Positions 5,217-11,726 of a stretch of DNA of 14,120 nt are shown here, piece by piece. The number at the start of each line of letters is the position of its first letter. The first letter of the stretch is position 1. The DNA comes from Lachnoclostridium phytofermentans (GTDB taxonomy: Bacteria > Bacillota > Clostridia > Lachnospirales > Lachnospiraceae). A model generated the notes under the pieces. The model saw only the letters and a program-made list of their open reading frames with translations, made no database searches and was not told the DNA's origin. The stretch spans positions 1 through 14,120 of the forward strand of contig DPVV01000319.1 of assembly GCA_003526525.1 (NCBI GenBank), given 5' to 3'. Position numbers and translations under genes: made by a program.

Positions 5217-6395
5217 TTATCTCTTCATAGAAAATATCAAGCGAAATGTCGTAAACTGTTGTTCCTTTTCCTTATAACCAACCATTGTGGTAACGGAAGT
5301 CTCTAATGCTGTATTTTCTGCTAAAATTGATAGATTGTCATAAGGAACTGCTGACATCCGAACATTATTCGCACCGATTCGCATACTTAGCCCCTGACTA
5401 CATTCCTTTATTGCATTTTGTAATATCTTATTCACTACTTTCGTGTAAGGAGCCTTTTTCTCATCGATTTCTAAATCATCCGATTCTTTGGTAAGAACAT
5501 TTAAATCATCTAGCATTGATTGTGTCAGACTGTATGCCTTCATTTTCAGATTCTTATCAATAACCACAACACCAATGGCATTCAAATACTGATCTGAACT
5601 TACAAGCAAGGTATTCTTTCTTGGATTGACACTTTCACACTCAGAGAGGGTACTATGACTGTGTCCATCGATAAATAAATCAATGCCATCCACCGTCGAT
5701 AACACATCAATACTATTTAAGCGACTCTTACCATTTATACCAAGATGCCCAAGAGCTATAATTACATCTGCTCCAGCGCTCTTTAAATAACCAACTTCCA
5801 TACGTGCAGCATCAATAGGGCTCATGATTGTAATACGATCTACCTTACGTGCATCATTGAGAGTCATGGTTACTTGCGTACTAAGTCCAAAGATTCCATA
5901 GGTAACACCATTTTTTTTAATGAGTACATGTTCTCCAAATAATAAATGATTGGTTGTAAGGTCAATCACATTGGAACCCAAAACAGGAAAATTTAATTTG
6001 TTTGCTAAATCTACAAGGTGATTAGTTCCATACTCGTAGTCATGATTGCCAGTCACCATAGCATCATAACCAAGAGCATTCATTAACTTTCCAATCGTTT
6101 CTCCTTCATTATAAGTCGCTAGAGTAGTACCACGAAAAGTATCCCCCGCATCAAATAAAAGAACTTCTGCTCCTGCTGCAATACAAGCATCCTTTAAAGC
6201 AGCTAACGTTGTTAGCCCTACGCTATTATCCTTCCCCAATTGAACTCTTCCATGAGTATCATTCGTATGCAAAATCACCGTTTTTCCCGCTAAACCTCCC
6301 AGACGAAATGAATCCTCACCTGCATTTACTTTCGTATGAGAACATAAAAATACCTGAAAAGCTACAATCACTAATATTATGGCTCTTTTTTTCAC
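5217..6395 (-). CDS. Exported 5'-nucleotidase-family metallophosphoesterase, C-terminally short
   Basis: A 392-residue calcineurin-like phosphoesterase of the UshA/5'-nucleotidase family, which removes phosphate from nucleotides outside the membrane. A signal peptide (MKKRAIILVIVAFQVFLCSH, cleavage probably after VNA at 25) leads the metal-binding domain. Its motifs are LHTNDTHGR (Asp46, His48), FDAGDTF (Asp82, Asp85), GNHD (116-119), ALGHLG (His217) and DGHSH (243-247). Family members usually go on with a 200-residue substrate-binding 5_nucleotid_C domain. Here the protein ends within about 35 residues of where that should start, and repeat-rich non-coding DNA follows. I chose the GTG at 6395 because AGGAG lies upstream and it begins the signal peptide; an ATG at 6428 and an earlier start lack such a site. 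It may be a truncated remnant or an active short enzyme. Confidence 0.82.
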   Translation of the reverse strand: MKKRAIILVIVAFQVFLCSHTKVNAGEDSFRLGGLAGKTVILHTNDTHGRVQLGKDNSVGLTTLAALKDACIAAGAEVLLFDAGDTFRGTTLATYNEGETIGKLMNALGYDAMVTGNHDYEYGTNHLVDLANKLNFPVLGSNVIDLTTNHLLFGEHVLIKKNGVTYGIFGLSTQVTMTLNDARKVDRITIMSPIDAARMEVGYLKSAGADVIIALGHLGINGKSRLNSIDVLSTVDGIDLFIDGHSHSTLSECESVNPRKNTLLVSSDQYLNAIGVVVIDKNLKMKAYSLTQSMLDDLNVLTKESDDLEIDEKKAPYTKVVNKILQNAIKECSQGLSMRIGANNVRMSAVPYDNLSILAENTALETSVTTMVGYKEKEQQFTTFRLIFSMKR

Positions 6396-6436
6396 TCCGA
6401 TAACACTCCTAACTTCACATATTTCCATGGTATTAT

Positions 6437-6470
6437 GTGATAAAATTAGGTTACTTATCCTACAATTCAA
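6437..6470 (-). promoter_or_regulatory. Candidate promoter of the metallophosphoesterase gene
   Basis: On the minus strand TTGTAG (6465-6460) and TATCAC (6442-6437) are 17 bases apart; an overlapping choice is TTGAAT (6470-6465) with TAATTT 16 bases on. Both are weak matches, so this is only a suggestion. Confidence 0.3.
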
Positions 6471-6501
6471 AGAACCTTTTAAGTTATTTTTCTATTTATC
6501 A

Positions 6502-6639
6502 GTTTACTTAATCACGTATCTATTTACTCAATCATGTGTCTATTTAATTAATCATGTATCTTTTACTTAATCATGTAACTATTTACTTAATCATGCTTCT
6601 ATTTACTTAACCATGTATTTATTACTTAATCATACTTCT
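6502..6639. repeat. About seven tandem copies of a 20-bp repeat
   Basis: Units with consensus ATTTACTTAATCATGTATCT begin at 6502, 6522, 6542, 6562, 6581, 6601 and 6621. The copies are 19 or 20 bases long and differ by a few bases each. They fill the gap between the end of the MATE gene and the leader of the metallophosphoesterase gene. The period is close to two helical turns, so any protein bound to it would face one side. Copies are contiguous, so this is a minisatellite, not a CRISPR array. Confidence 0.9.
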
Positions 6640-6640
6640 C

Positions 6641-7984
6641 CTACTCAGTTAACGTATGCTCCATCCGTGCATGTTTTTTCCATCCACCACTAACCATACG
6701 ACTAATGAATAAGATGGCTCGGAAAACCCAGTCGATCGTCATCGCTACCCAAACACCGAACACACCAAGGCCAAAATTCTGCGCTAATACAAAGCTCAAA
6801 CCAACACGGAAGATCCACATCGATGAAATGGAAGTAAACATCGTATACTTCACATCATTTGCAGCTCTTAAAGCATTTGGAAGAGTAAAAGCAGAAGGCC
6901 AGATGATAATACAACAGATACAATGATATATAATCAACTTCGTTGCAAGCTCTTTCGTAGCTGCTTGAGCCTCAAATAAATTTACAATCGGATTGACACT
7001 TAACAATACGATGATATTGAGCACTAACATTGAAATACTTGCATATTTTAAAAGCTTCCATGTGTATTTCTTTGCTTCGTCAAGCTTTCCTGCACCTACA
7101 CATTGACCAACTACAGTAATCATTGCTAACCCAATCGCACTACCAGGGATACAATTAAACGATGCTACAGAGTTTCCAATTGCATTCGCTGTCATTCCAA
7201 CCTCGCCATACATAGCGATCAAACTGCCTACCAAAAGCTTACCAAACTGAAAAATACTATTCTCTAAACCATTTGGAATACCGATTTTTAAAATTCGTCG
7301 AATCATCTCCGGTTGGTAGCCTAAGCGAAAGTTATATTCGATACATATGGCATTTTCTTGATTCCGTAAACGATAGATAACTATAATAGCAGCAATCATA
7401 CGTGATAATAAGGTTGAGATAGCTGCCCCTGCTACTCCCATACCAAACACAAAGATGAGGATTGCATTTCCAGTTATATTAATGATATTCATCCAAAGGG
7501 ATGTCATCATAGATATCTTAGAATTCCCCATGGCACGAAACAAAGCAGCTCCTGCATTATATATCGCAATAAATGGGAAGGATACTGCTACGATATAAAA
7601 ATATGTCTTTGCATTTTGCATCGTCTGTGGGCTTAATTTACCATAAATCAGATGTAAAATTGCTTCATTTCCTATCAAAGAAATAACCATTAAAATTACC
7701 GATAAAAATGCTACGGATAACACTAATTGGTTAGCAGCCTCTCTGGCTTTCTCTCTGTTTTTTTGCCCAATATACTGTGCTGCCACGACAGCACCACCCG
7801 TTGCTAAGGCTGAGAACAGACCTATTAAAAGCACACAGATCGCATCCACCGCTGAAATTCCTGAAACAGCCTCTTCTCCTCTTTTTGCAATCATTATGGT
7901 ATCTGCCATACCAACCGTAACCGCAAGCAGCTGTTCAATAACAAGTGGAACCAATAACTTGATAAGATTTTTTCTAGTAAACAT
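6641..7984 (-). CDS. MATE family multidrug/sodium (or proton) antiporter
   Basis: A 447-residue inner-membrane protein of the MATE family, which exports cationic drugs, metabolites or toxins in exchange for Na+ or H+. About twelve hydrophobic helices are visible. The two halves carry the mirrored family motif: AQYIGQKNREKA at 69-80 and GQCVGAGKLDEA at 293-304. The N-terminus MFTRKNLIKLLVPLVIEQLL with VGMADTIMIA after it is typical of the clostridial DinF/NorM-like branch. Length is normal. The ATG at 7984 has GGAG ten bases upstream, and two good promoters lie further up. The 20-bp tandem repeats begin directly after its stop, and no terminator hairpin is seen there. Substrate cannot be predicted. 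Confidence 0.94.
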   Translation of the reverse strand: MFTRKNLIKLLVPLVIEQLLAVTVGMADTIMIAKRGEEAVSGISAVDAICVLLIGLFSALATGGAVVAAQYIGQKNREKAREAANQLVLSVAFLSVILMVISLIGNEAILHLIYGKLSPQTMQNAKTYFYIVAVSFPFIAIYNAGAALFRAMGNSKISMMTSLWMNIINITGNAILIFVFGMGVAGAAISTLLSRMIAAIIVIYRLRNQENAICIEYNFRLGYQPEMIRRILKIGIPNGLENSIFQFGKLLVGSLIAMYGEVGMTANAIGNSVASFNCIPGSAIGLAMITVVGQCVGAGKLDEAKKYTWKLLKYASISMLVLNIIVLLSVNPIVNLFEAQAATKELATKLIIYHCICCIIIWPSAFTLPNALRAANDVKYTMFTSISSMWIFRVGLSFVLAQNFGLGVFGVWVAMTIDWVFRAILFISRMVSGGWKKHARMEHTLTE

Positions 7985-8031
7985 GGCTAATCCACTCCGC
8001 TTTCCCTTCCGAAAATCACTAACACTGAATA

Positions 8032-8060
8032 ATTATGAAGTATCTATTACAAATATACAA
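8032..8060 (-). promoter_or_regulatory. Proximal MATE gene promoter
   Basis: On the minus strand TTGTAT (8060-8055) is followed after 17 bases by CATAAT (8037-8032), close to the sigma-A consensus and about 50 bases ahead of the MATE start codon. Confidence 0.6.
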
Positions 8061-8090
8061 TAGTAGAAACACTGAAAATTATTGTATGTC

Positions 8091-8118
8091 AGTATAACTT
8101 TTGTTTAATACTATACAA
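8091..8118 (-). promoter_or_regulatory. Distal MATE gene promoter
   Basis: On the minus strand TTGTAT (8118-8113) is followed after 16 bases by TATACT (8096-8091). With the proximal site it gives two tandem promoters for the MATE gene. Confidence 0.5.
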
Positions 8119-8262
8119 GAATAAGCACACTTCACAAGCTTTTCCTTGTTATGAATAAATAAACGAACTATGCACTTTTCTTATCCCCTTGCATTTATAT
8201 ATTTATATATTAAAAACGTTTCTCGAAACTAGATCATGATGAAGCCTTCCAAACTTCTCGCC

Positions 8263-8291
8263 TTGAATCTATCATAGTAACCTGTTATAAT
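8263..8291 (+). promoter_or_regulatory. Sigma-A promoter of the HAD phosphatase gene
   Basis: TTGAAT (8263-8268), 17 bases, then a perfect TATAAT (8286-8291). The start point would fall near 8298, leaving a 20-base leader that carries the GGAGG ribosome binding site (8309-8313). Confidence 0.82.
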
Positions 8292-8317
8292 AGGGGAAAA
8301 ATTTCACTGGAGGACCT

Positions 8318-9088
8318 ATGATTAAAATAATTGCTAGCGATATGGACGGAACACTACTACAAAACGGATGCCAGCAAGTAAGTGACCGTGCTATCTCGAT
8401 TATTAAACAACTACATGATAAAGATATTCTCTTTGTGGCAGCCAGTGGCCGTCAATATCCAAATCTATACCGTAATTTTAAAGATGTTGCCAAACATATG
8501 GCATTTATTTGTGAAAATGGTTCCCTTGTCATGTATCAAGATAGGGTTTTATATAAAAGCGCTATGGATCATAAGTTGGCAAAAGAACTATGTCAAACTA
8601 TCTATGAGCGAGAAGGTTGCGAAGTTCTTATCTCAGGTCAAAACACTTCTTATTTGATTCCAAAAACTGATAGTTATATTGATCGTATGAAAAACACCGT
8701 TAAGAACAACGTAGCAATCGTAACTAGTTTTCATGAAATACCAGAAGACATCATAAAAATTTCAGTATATGAAATAGAAGGTATTTCTCATTCTGCTTCC
8801 TATTTTACCTCACTTTTTGGTGATAAATTAAAAGCGACCATATCAGGTGAACAATGGCTAGACTTTGTTAATCCTTTCGTAAATAAAGGAGCGGCTCTAA
8901 GCCATTTATTAGATTATCTATCCCTTAGCCCAGATGAGGCAATGGCTTTCGGCGATAACTATAATGACCTAGAGATGCTCTCTTTAGTCTCCTATGGTTA
9001 TGTAATGGATAATGCAGTACCTGATATCAAAAATCGATATTCTTATAAATCATCCTTAGTAGAAGACACCCTAGAGAAATTATTATAA
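8318..9088 (+). CDS. Cof-type HAD-IIB family phosphatase
   Basis: A 256-residue cytoplasmic phosphatase of the HAD superfamily, subclass IIB (Cof/YidA-like). Such enzymes hydrolyse sugar phosphates, flavin or nucleotide phosphates, often with broad range. All four HAD motifs are present: DMDGTLL (nucleophile Asp8, Asp10), ASGR (Ser43), NKGAAL (Lys190) and GDNYND (Asp213, Asp217). The middle third is the C2-type cap that sets substrate choice. The ATG at 8318 has GGAGG four bases upstream. It is transcribed alone from a near-consensus promoter and ends one base from the convergent histidine phosphatase gene. The substrate cannot be read from sequence. Confidence 0.95.
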   Translation: MIKIIASDMDGTLLQNGCQQVSDRAISIIKQLHDKDILFVAASGRQYPNLYRNFKDVAKHMAFICENGSLVMYQDRVLYKSAMDHKLAKELCQTIYEREGCEVLISGQNTSYLIPKTDSYIDRMKNTVKNNVAIVTSFHEIPEDIIKISVYEIEGISHSASYFTSLFGDKLKATISGEQWLDFVNPFVNKGAALSHLLDYLSLSPDEAMAFGDNYNDLEMLSLVSYGYVMDNAVPDIKNRYSYKSSLVEDTLEKLL

Positions 9089-9089
9089 C

Positions 9090-9719
9090 CTACCAACTTC
9101 TGCGTAATAGATTATTATTTTCCTCAAGGTGAGCAAAATCATTAAAGCGCTCTAAATAAAAACGTTGATAATCCCGATCAAATCGAAGCTGTGTAATACT
9201 GGTATTCTCAAGCGATACCGCAAATAGCAGCTTCTTTGATTGTGGCATGCCTAAGATGTCTGTAACAATGGATCGAATGACTCCTCCATGAGTTACTACC
9301 GCTATTCTTTGTTTTCCAGAATGTATCATCTCTTCTAGCACATCTCTTACTCGTTTGACCACATCCTGTCCACATTCACCACCAGGGAACGGTAAATCCT
9401 CCGATAATTCCATCCGTTTCTTTTTAAAGTCACCAAATGCCATATTATTATATTCATCACTATTTCCAGTCATACGTCCAAAATCAATTTCCCGCAGCTC
9501 CGTTCTAATTCGATAATCTACATCGCCTAAATATATCTTCGCTATTTCTGCGGTTTCTCTTGCTCGAAGTAAATCACTGGAGTAAAGACAATCAATTCCA
9601 TACTCACTAAGCCGTTTTCCAAGAAGTTTTGCCTGTTCTCTTCCTTCTGCTGCAAGATTTACATCAACGTTACATAGCTGACTGCTTTGTCTGCCATGTC
9701 TTATCAAAAAAATGTTCAT
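9090..9719 (-). CDS. Histidine phosphatase (phosphoglycerate mutase-like)
   Basis: A 209-residue member of the histidine phosphatase superfamily, branch 1 (GpmB/CobC-like). It opens with MNIFLIRHGRQ, where His8 is the residue that takes the phosphate, and RARETA gives the partner Arg54. ELREIDFGRMTG holds the likely proton donor Glu77, and VVTHGGVIR supplies His144. The frame is open further upstream, but the ATG at 9719 has GGAGG five bases before it and begins the conserved domain, so longer starts are rejected. It is cytoplasmic. Candidate roles include a broad phosphatase or removal of alpha-ribazole phosphate; nothing nearby speaks for cobalamin synthesis. Its stop lies one base from that of the HAD phosphatase. 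Confidence 0.93.
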   Translation of the reverse strand: MNIFLIRHGRQSSQLCNVDVNLAAEGREQAKLLGKRLSEYGIDCLYSSDLLRARETAEIAKIYLGDVDYRIRTELREIDFGRMTGNSDEYNNMAFGDFKKKRMELSEDLPFPGGECGQDVVKRVRDVLEEMIHSGKQRIAVVTHGGVIRSIVTDILGMPQSKKLLFAVSLENTSITQLRFDRDYQRFYLERFNDFAHLEENNNLLRRSW

Positions 9720-9999
9720 GCTAACCTCCATTCTTATGAAATCATGCCCTACTATCCAAAGCATATCTTCATTGTGTAAAAACCTTCTACTGATTACACC
9801 AACCTTCGTCTTCGTATACTTAAAATTGTTATTAGACAGTTTTAGTATTATCATACACCTGCCGTAGCTAATAACCTATCCTCGGATATAATCAACTAAG
9901 CCTTTTTATCTATAATATCCTATAATAACGATGCATATAATTACTACCGGCATATGAAGGATGGTGGTATTTCCCTTTATTGTTACAAAATAATCTATT

Positions 10000-10015
10000 A
10001 CTTGGTAAACCAAGT
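10000..10015. promoter_or_regulatory. Perfect 16-bp operator-like dyad
   Basis: ACTTGGT (10000-10006) and ACCAAGT (10009-10015) form a perfect inverted repeat around two bases. It is too tight for a good RNA hairpin and looks like a site for a dimeric repressor. TTGGTA within it could serve as a -35 box with TTATAT 17 bases downstream. The cognate protein is unknown. Confidence 0.45.
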
Positions 10016-10086
10016 CCTTATAACTTATATGTTACCTAAACATTAAGAATTTGTCTACATAAGAATACTGCTTTTATGAAAGTGGA

Positions 10087-10113
10087 ACCGAATGAATGAC
10101 CATTCATATATTA
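10087..10113 (+). promoter_or_regulatory. Candidate sporulation (sigma-K-type) promoter of dpaAB
   Basis: CATATATTA (10105-10113) fits the mother-cell -10 pattern CATAnnnTA, and AC (10087-10088) lies 16 bases upstream as in sigma-K promoters. The leader would be very short, with the ribosome binding site at 10119-10126. A second, poorer candidate is AC (10040-10041), 16 bases, CATAAGAAT (10058-10066), which leaves a longer leader. Sigma-K control of dpaAB is known from Bacillus and assumed here. Confidence 0.4.
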
Positions 10114-10133
10114 TAGAAGAAGGAGGTAGCTCT

Positions 10134-11018
10134 ATGTCACAGCTAAGTAAAATTGTCTTTCTAGGCGGAGATTTAAGACAGTATTATATGATAAAACAAC
10201 TAATGGAAGCTGGTTTTCCTGTGGCGGTCTATGGTCTTGACCGTGGAGAATTAGGCGATACCATATATGAAGCGACCACACTAAAAGAAGCATTATCTTT
10301 TGGGAATATCGTGATATGTCCTATTCCAGTCTCCAAAAATCAGGTAGATATCTTCTCTAAACATGCAGTACCTGATTTAACCCTTGATAAGCTTAAGGAG
10401 AATTTAACGGAGGGTCATACTCTCTTCGGAGGTTGTTTTGATAAATCCATGTCTAAGTATTGTGAGAAAAAAAATATTCGCCTCTATGACTTTATGGAAA
10501 TTGAATCTGTAAGCATCGCAAATGCCATTGCAACTGCAGAGGGAACTATAGCGGAAGCCATCCTTCGCAGTACCGTCAACCTACACAAAAACGAGTGCCT
10601 TGTCCTAGGCTTTGGTCGTTGTGCTAAAATTCTAGCAGACAAATTAAAAGGAATGGGTGCAAAAGTTAGTGTTGGCGCACGTAATGAAGAAGCATTAGCA
10701 TATGCCGATGCCTATGGATATGAAAATATTCCACTTTCGGAGCTTAGCAAGCATCTGCATCGTTTTCCATTTATCTTTAATACCATTCCTGCTATGGTAT
10801 TGGATTCTGCACTGATAAGCTATGTGCGAAAAGATGCAGTGATTATAGATATATCATCAAAACCTGGCGGCGTAAATTTCGATTATTGCAATCAACTGGG
10901 AATCAATGCCTCTCTATGCCTTGGGCTTCCTGGAATTTATGCCCCAAAAGCATCTGCTACGATCTTAGTGACAGCTTTATTTAATTGTATTAGCGGCAGT
11001 GCCTCCTCGAAAGAGTAA
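10134..11018 (+). CDS. dpaA: Dipicolinate synthase subunit A
   Basis: A 294-residue protein matching DpaA (SpoVFA; about 297 residues in Bacillus). With DpaB it oxidises the lysine-pathway intermediate dihydrodipicolinate to dipicolinic acid, which the mother cell makes and loads into the spore core. The N-terminal domain starts KIVFLGGDLRQYYMIKQL, the family signature. A Rossmann NAD(P)-binding fold follows with LGFGRCAKILADKLKGMGAK (about 158-177). The C-terminal part has IIDISSKPGGVNFDYC and LGLPGIYAPKASA. The ATG at 10134 has AAGGAGG seven bases upstream; the frame's earlier ATG at 10092 lacks such a site and is rejected. dpaB follows after 17 bp. Here the pair is not next to asd or dapA as in Bacillus. 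Confidence 0.96.
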   Translation: MSQLSKIVFLGGDLRQYYMIKQLMEAGFPVAVYGLDRGELGDTIYEATTLKEALSFGNIVICPIPVSKNQVDIFSKHAVPDLTLDKLKENLTEGHTLFGGCFDKSMSKYCEKKNIRLYDFMEIESVSIANAIATAEGTIAEAILRSTVNLHKNECLVLGFGRCAKILADKLKGMGAKVSVGARNEEALAYADAYGYENIPLSELSKHLHRFPFIFNTIPAMVLDSALISYVRKDAVIIDISSKPGGVNFDYCNQLGINASLCLGLPGIYAPKASATILVTALFNCISGSASSKE

Positions 11019-11035
11019 AAAAGGAATGTGAAACT

Positions 11036-11626
11036 ATGAAACTTTCAGGTAAGAATGTTGGTGTAGCACTAACTGGCTCATTTTGTACCTTTGCAAAAAT
11101 AATACAACAAATTCAAAATATAGTGAATGAACAAGCGAATGTAATACCTATCTTTTCTTTTAATGCTCAAAGCATCGACAGTCGTTTTGGGAAAGCAGCT
11201 GATTTTATGGAGCAAATTACAAAAATCACTGGAAATAAACCGGTCTTAACAATCGCCGGAGCAGAGCCACTAGGTCCTAAGGGAATGATTGATATCCTGA
11301 TTATTGCTCCATGTACTGGTAACACCCTTGCAAAATTTTGCAATGGCATCACCGATACTCCAGTCCTAATGGCTGCGAAAGGTCATTTGCGTAATCAAAA
11401 ACCGCTCGCTATTTCCTTAGCTACCAATGATGCTCTCGGTATTAACTTTAAAAATGTGGGTTCCATGTTGAACTGTAAAAATGTATACTTCGTTCCATTT
11501 GGTCAGGATGACTTTAATAAAAAGCCGAACTCTATGATTTCCAATACTTCTCTCATCATTCCGACTCTTGAGTTAGCGTTGGAGGGGAAACAAATTCAGC
11601 CTATTATTGAGAATCCAGAAGGTTAA
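11036..11626 (+). CDS. dpaB: Dipicolinate synthase subunit B
   Basis: A 196-residue flavoprotein-fold protein matching DpaB (SpoVFB; about 200 residues). It is the second subunit of dipicolinate synthase and works with DpaA in the mother cell. Family marks are KNVGVALTGSFCTFAKI at the N-terminus, AGAEPLGPKGMIDILIIAPC in the middle and TGNTLAKFCNGITDTPVLMA next. These resemble the flavin-binding loops of the Dfp/UbiX flavoprotein fold. The ATG at 11036 has a modest AAGGAATG site upstream, so translation may be coupled to dpaA, whose stop lies 17 bases before. A long perfect stem-loop ends the operon. Presence of both subunits shows the organism uses the dpaAB route, not the EtfA route of Clostridium perfringens and relatives. 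Confidence 0.96.
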   Translation: MKLSGKNVGVALTGSFCTFAKIIQQIQNIVNEQANVIPIFSFNAQSIDSRFGKAADFMEQITKITGNKPVLTIAGAEPLGPKGMIDILIIAPCTGNTLAKFCNGITDTPVLMAAKGHLRNQKPLAISLATNDALGINFKNVGSMLNCKNVYFVPFGQDDFNKKPNSMISNTSLIIPTLELALEGKQIQPIIENPEG

Positions 11627-11685
11627 AGATATAAGAAAAGAATGTTGTATACTTTCTCTATAAACAGTTAAAAGATATCAGTTAA

Positions 11686-11724
11686 AAACATAAAGGAGGG
11701 AATCAAATTCCCTCCTTTATGTTT
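11686..11724. terminator. Two-way terminator with perfect 17-bp stem
   Basis: AAACATAAAGGAGGGAA (11686-11702) pairs without mismatch with TTCCCTCCTTTATGTTT (11708-11724) around a five-base loop. On the minus strand it is followed by a run of five T, and on the plus strand by the three T within the stem end. It lies two bases after the sbcC stop codon and serves the convergent dpaB and sbcC transcripts. Confidence 0.92.
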
Positions 11725-11726
11725 CA

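Larger units (their letters stand above)
7985..8317. other. Divergent intergenic region, MATE and HAD genes
   Basis: This 333-base gap holds two minus-strand promoters for the MATE gene and one plus-strand promoter for the HAD phosphatase. Between them lie an AT-only run near 8194-8214 and a short dyad GTTTCTCGAAAC (8218-8229). I see no ORF or RNA gene in it. Confidence 0.6.
9720..10133. other. Divergent intergenic region, histidine phosphatase and dpaA
   Basis: This 414-base gap contains three TATAAT hexamers (9911, 9921, 9936) without matching -35 boxes, a hairpin TACTACC/GGTGGTA (9942-9969, one wobble), a perfect dyad at 10000-10015, and sporulation-type promoter elements just ahead of dpaA. 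No ORF with its own ribosome binding site is seen. Confidence 0.55.

Noticed and set aside
9720..9854. 45-residue N-terminal extension of the histidine phosphatase
   Set aside because: The conserved domain starts at the ATG at 9719, which has GGAGG at ideal spacing; the extension has no conserved character.
9911..9941. Three TATAAT hexamers as promoters
   Set aside because: None has an acceptable -35 box at 16-18 bases; in DNA this AT-rich they are expected by chance.
10092..10133. Upstream ATG for dpaA
   Set aside because: No ribosome binding site precedes it, while AAGGAGG precedes the ATG at 10134, where the family's conserved N-terminus begins.
11167..11352. Small minus-strand frame inside dpaB, and similar frames inside the other genes (for example 1056-1400, 2400-2720, 4343-4657, 6705-6926, 12099-12371)
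   Set aside because: They overlap well-supported genes on the other strand or frame and show no domain or ribosome binding site of their own.
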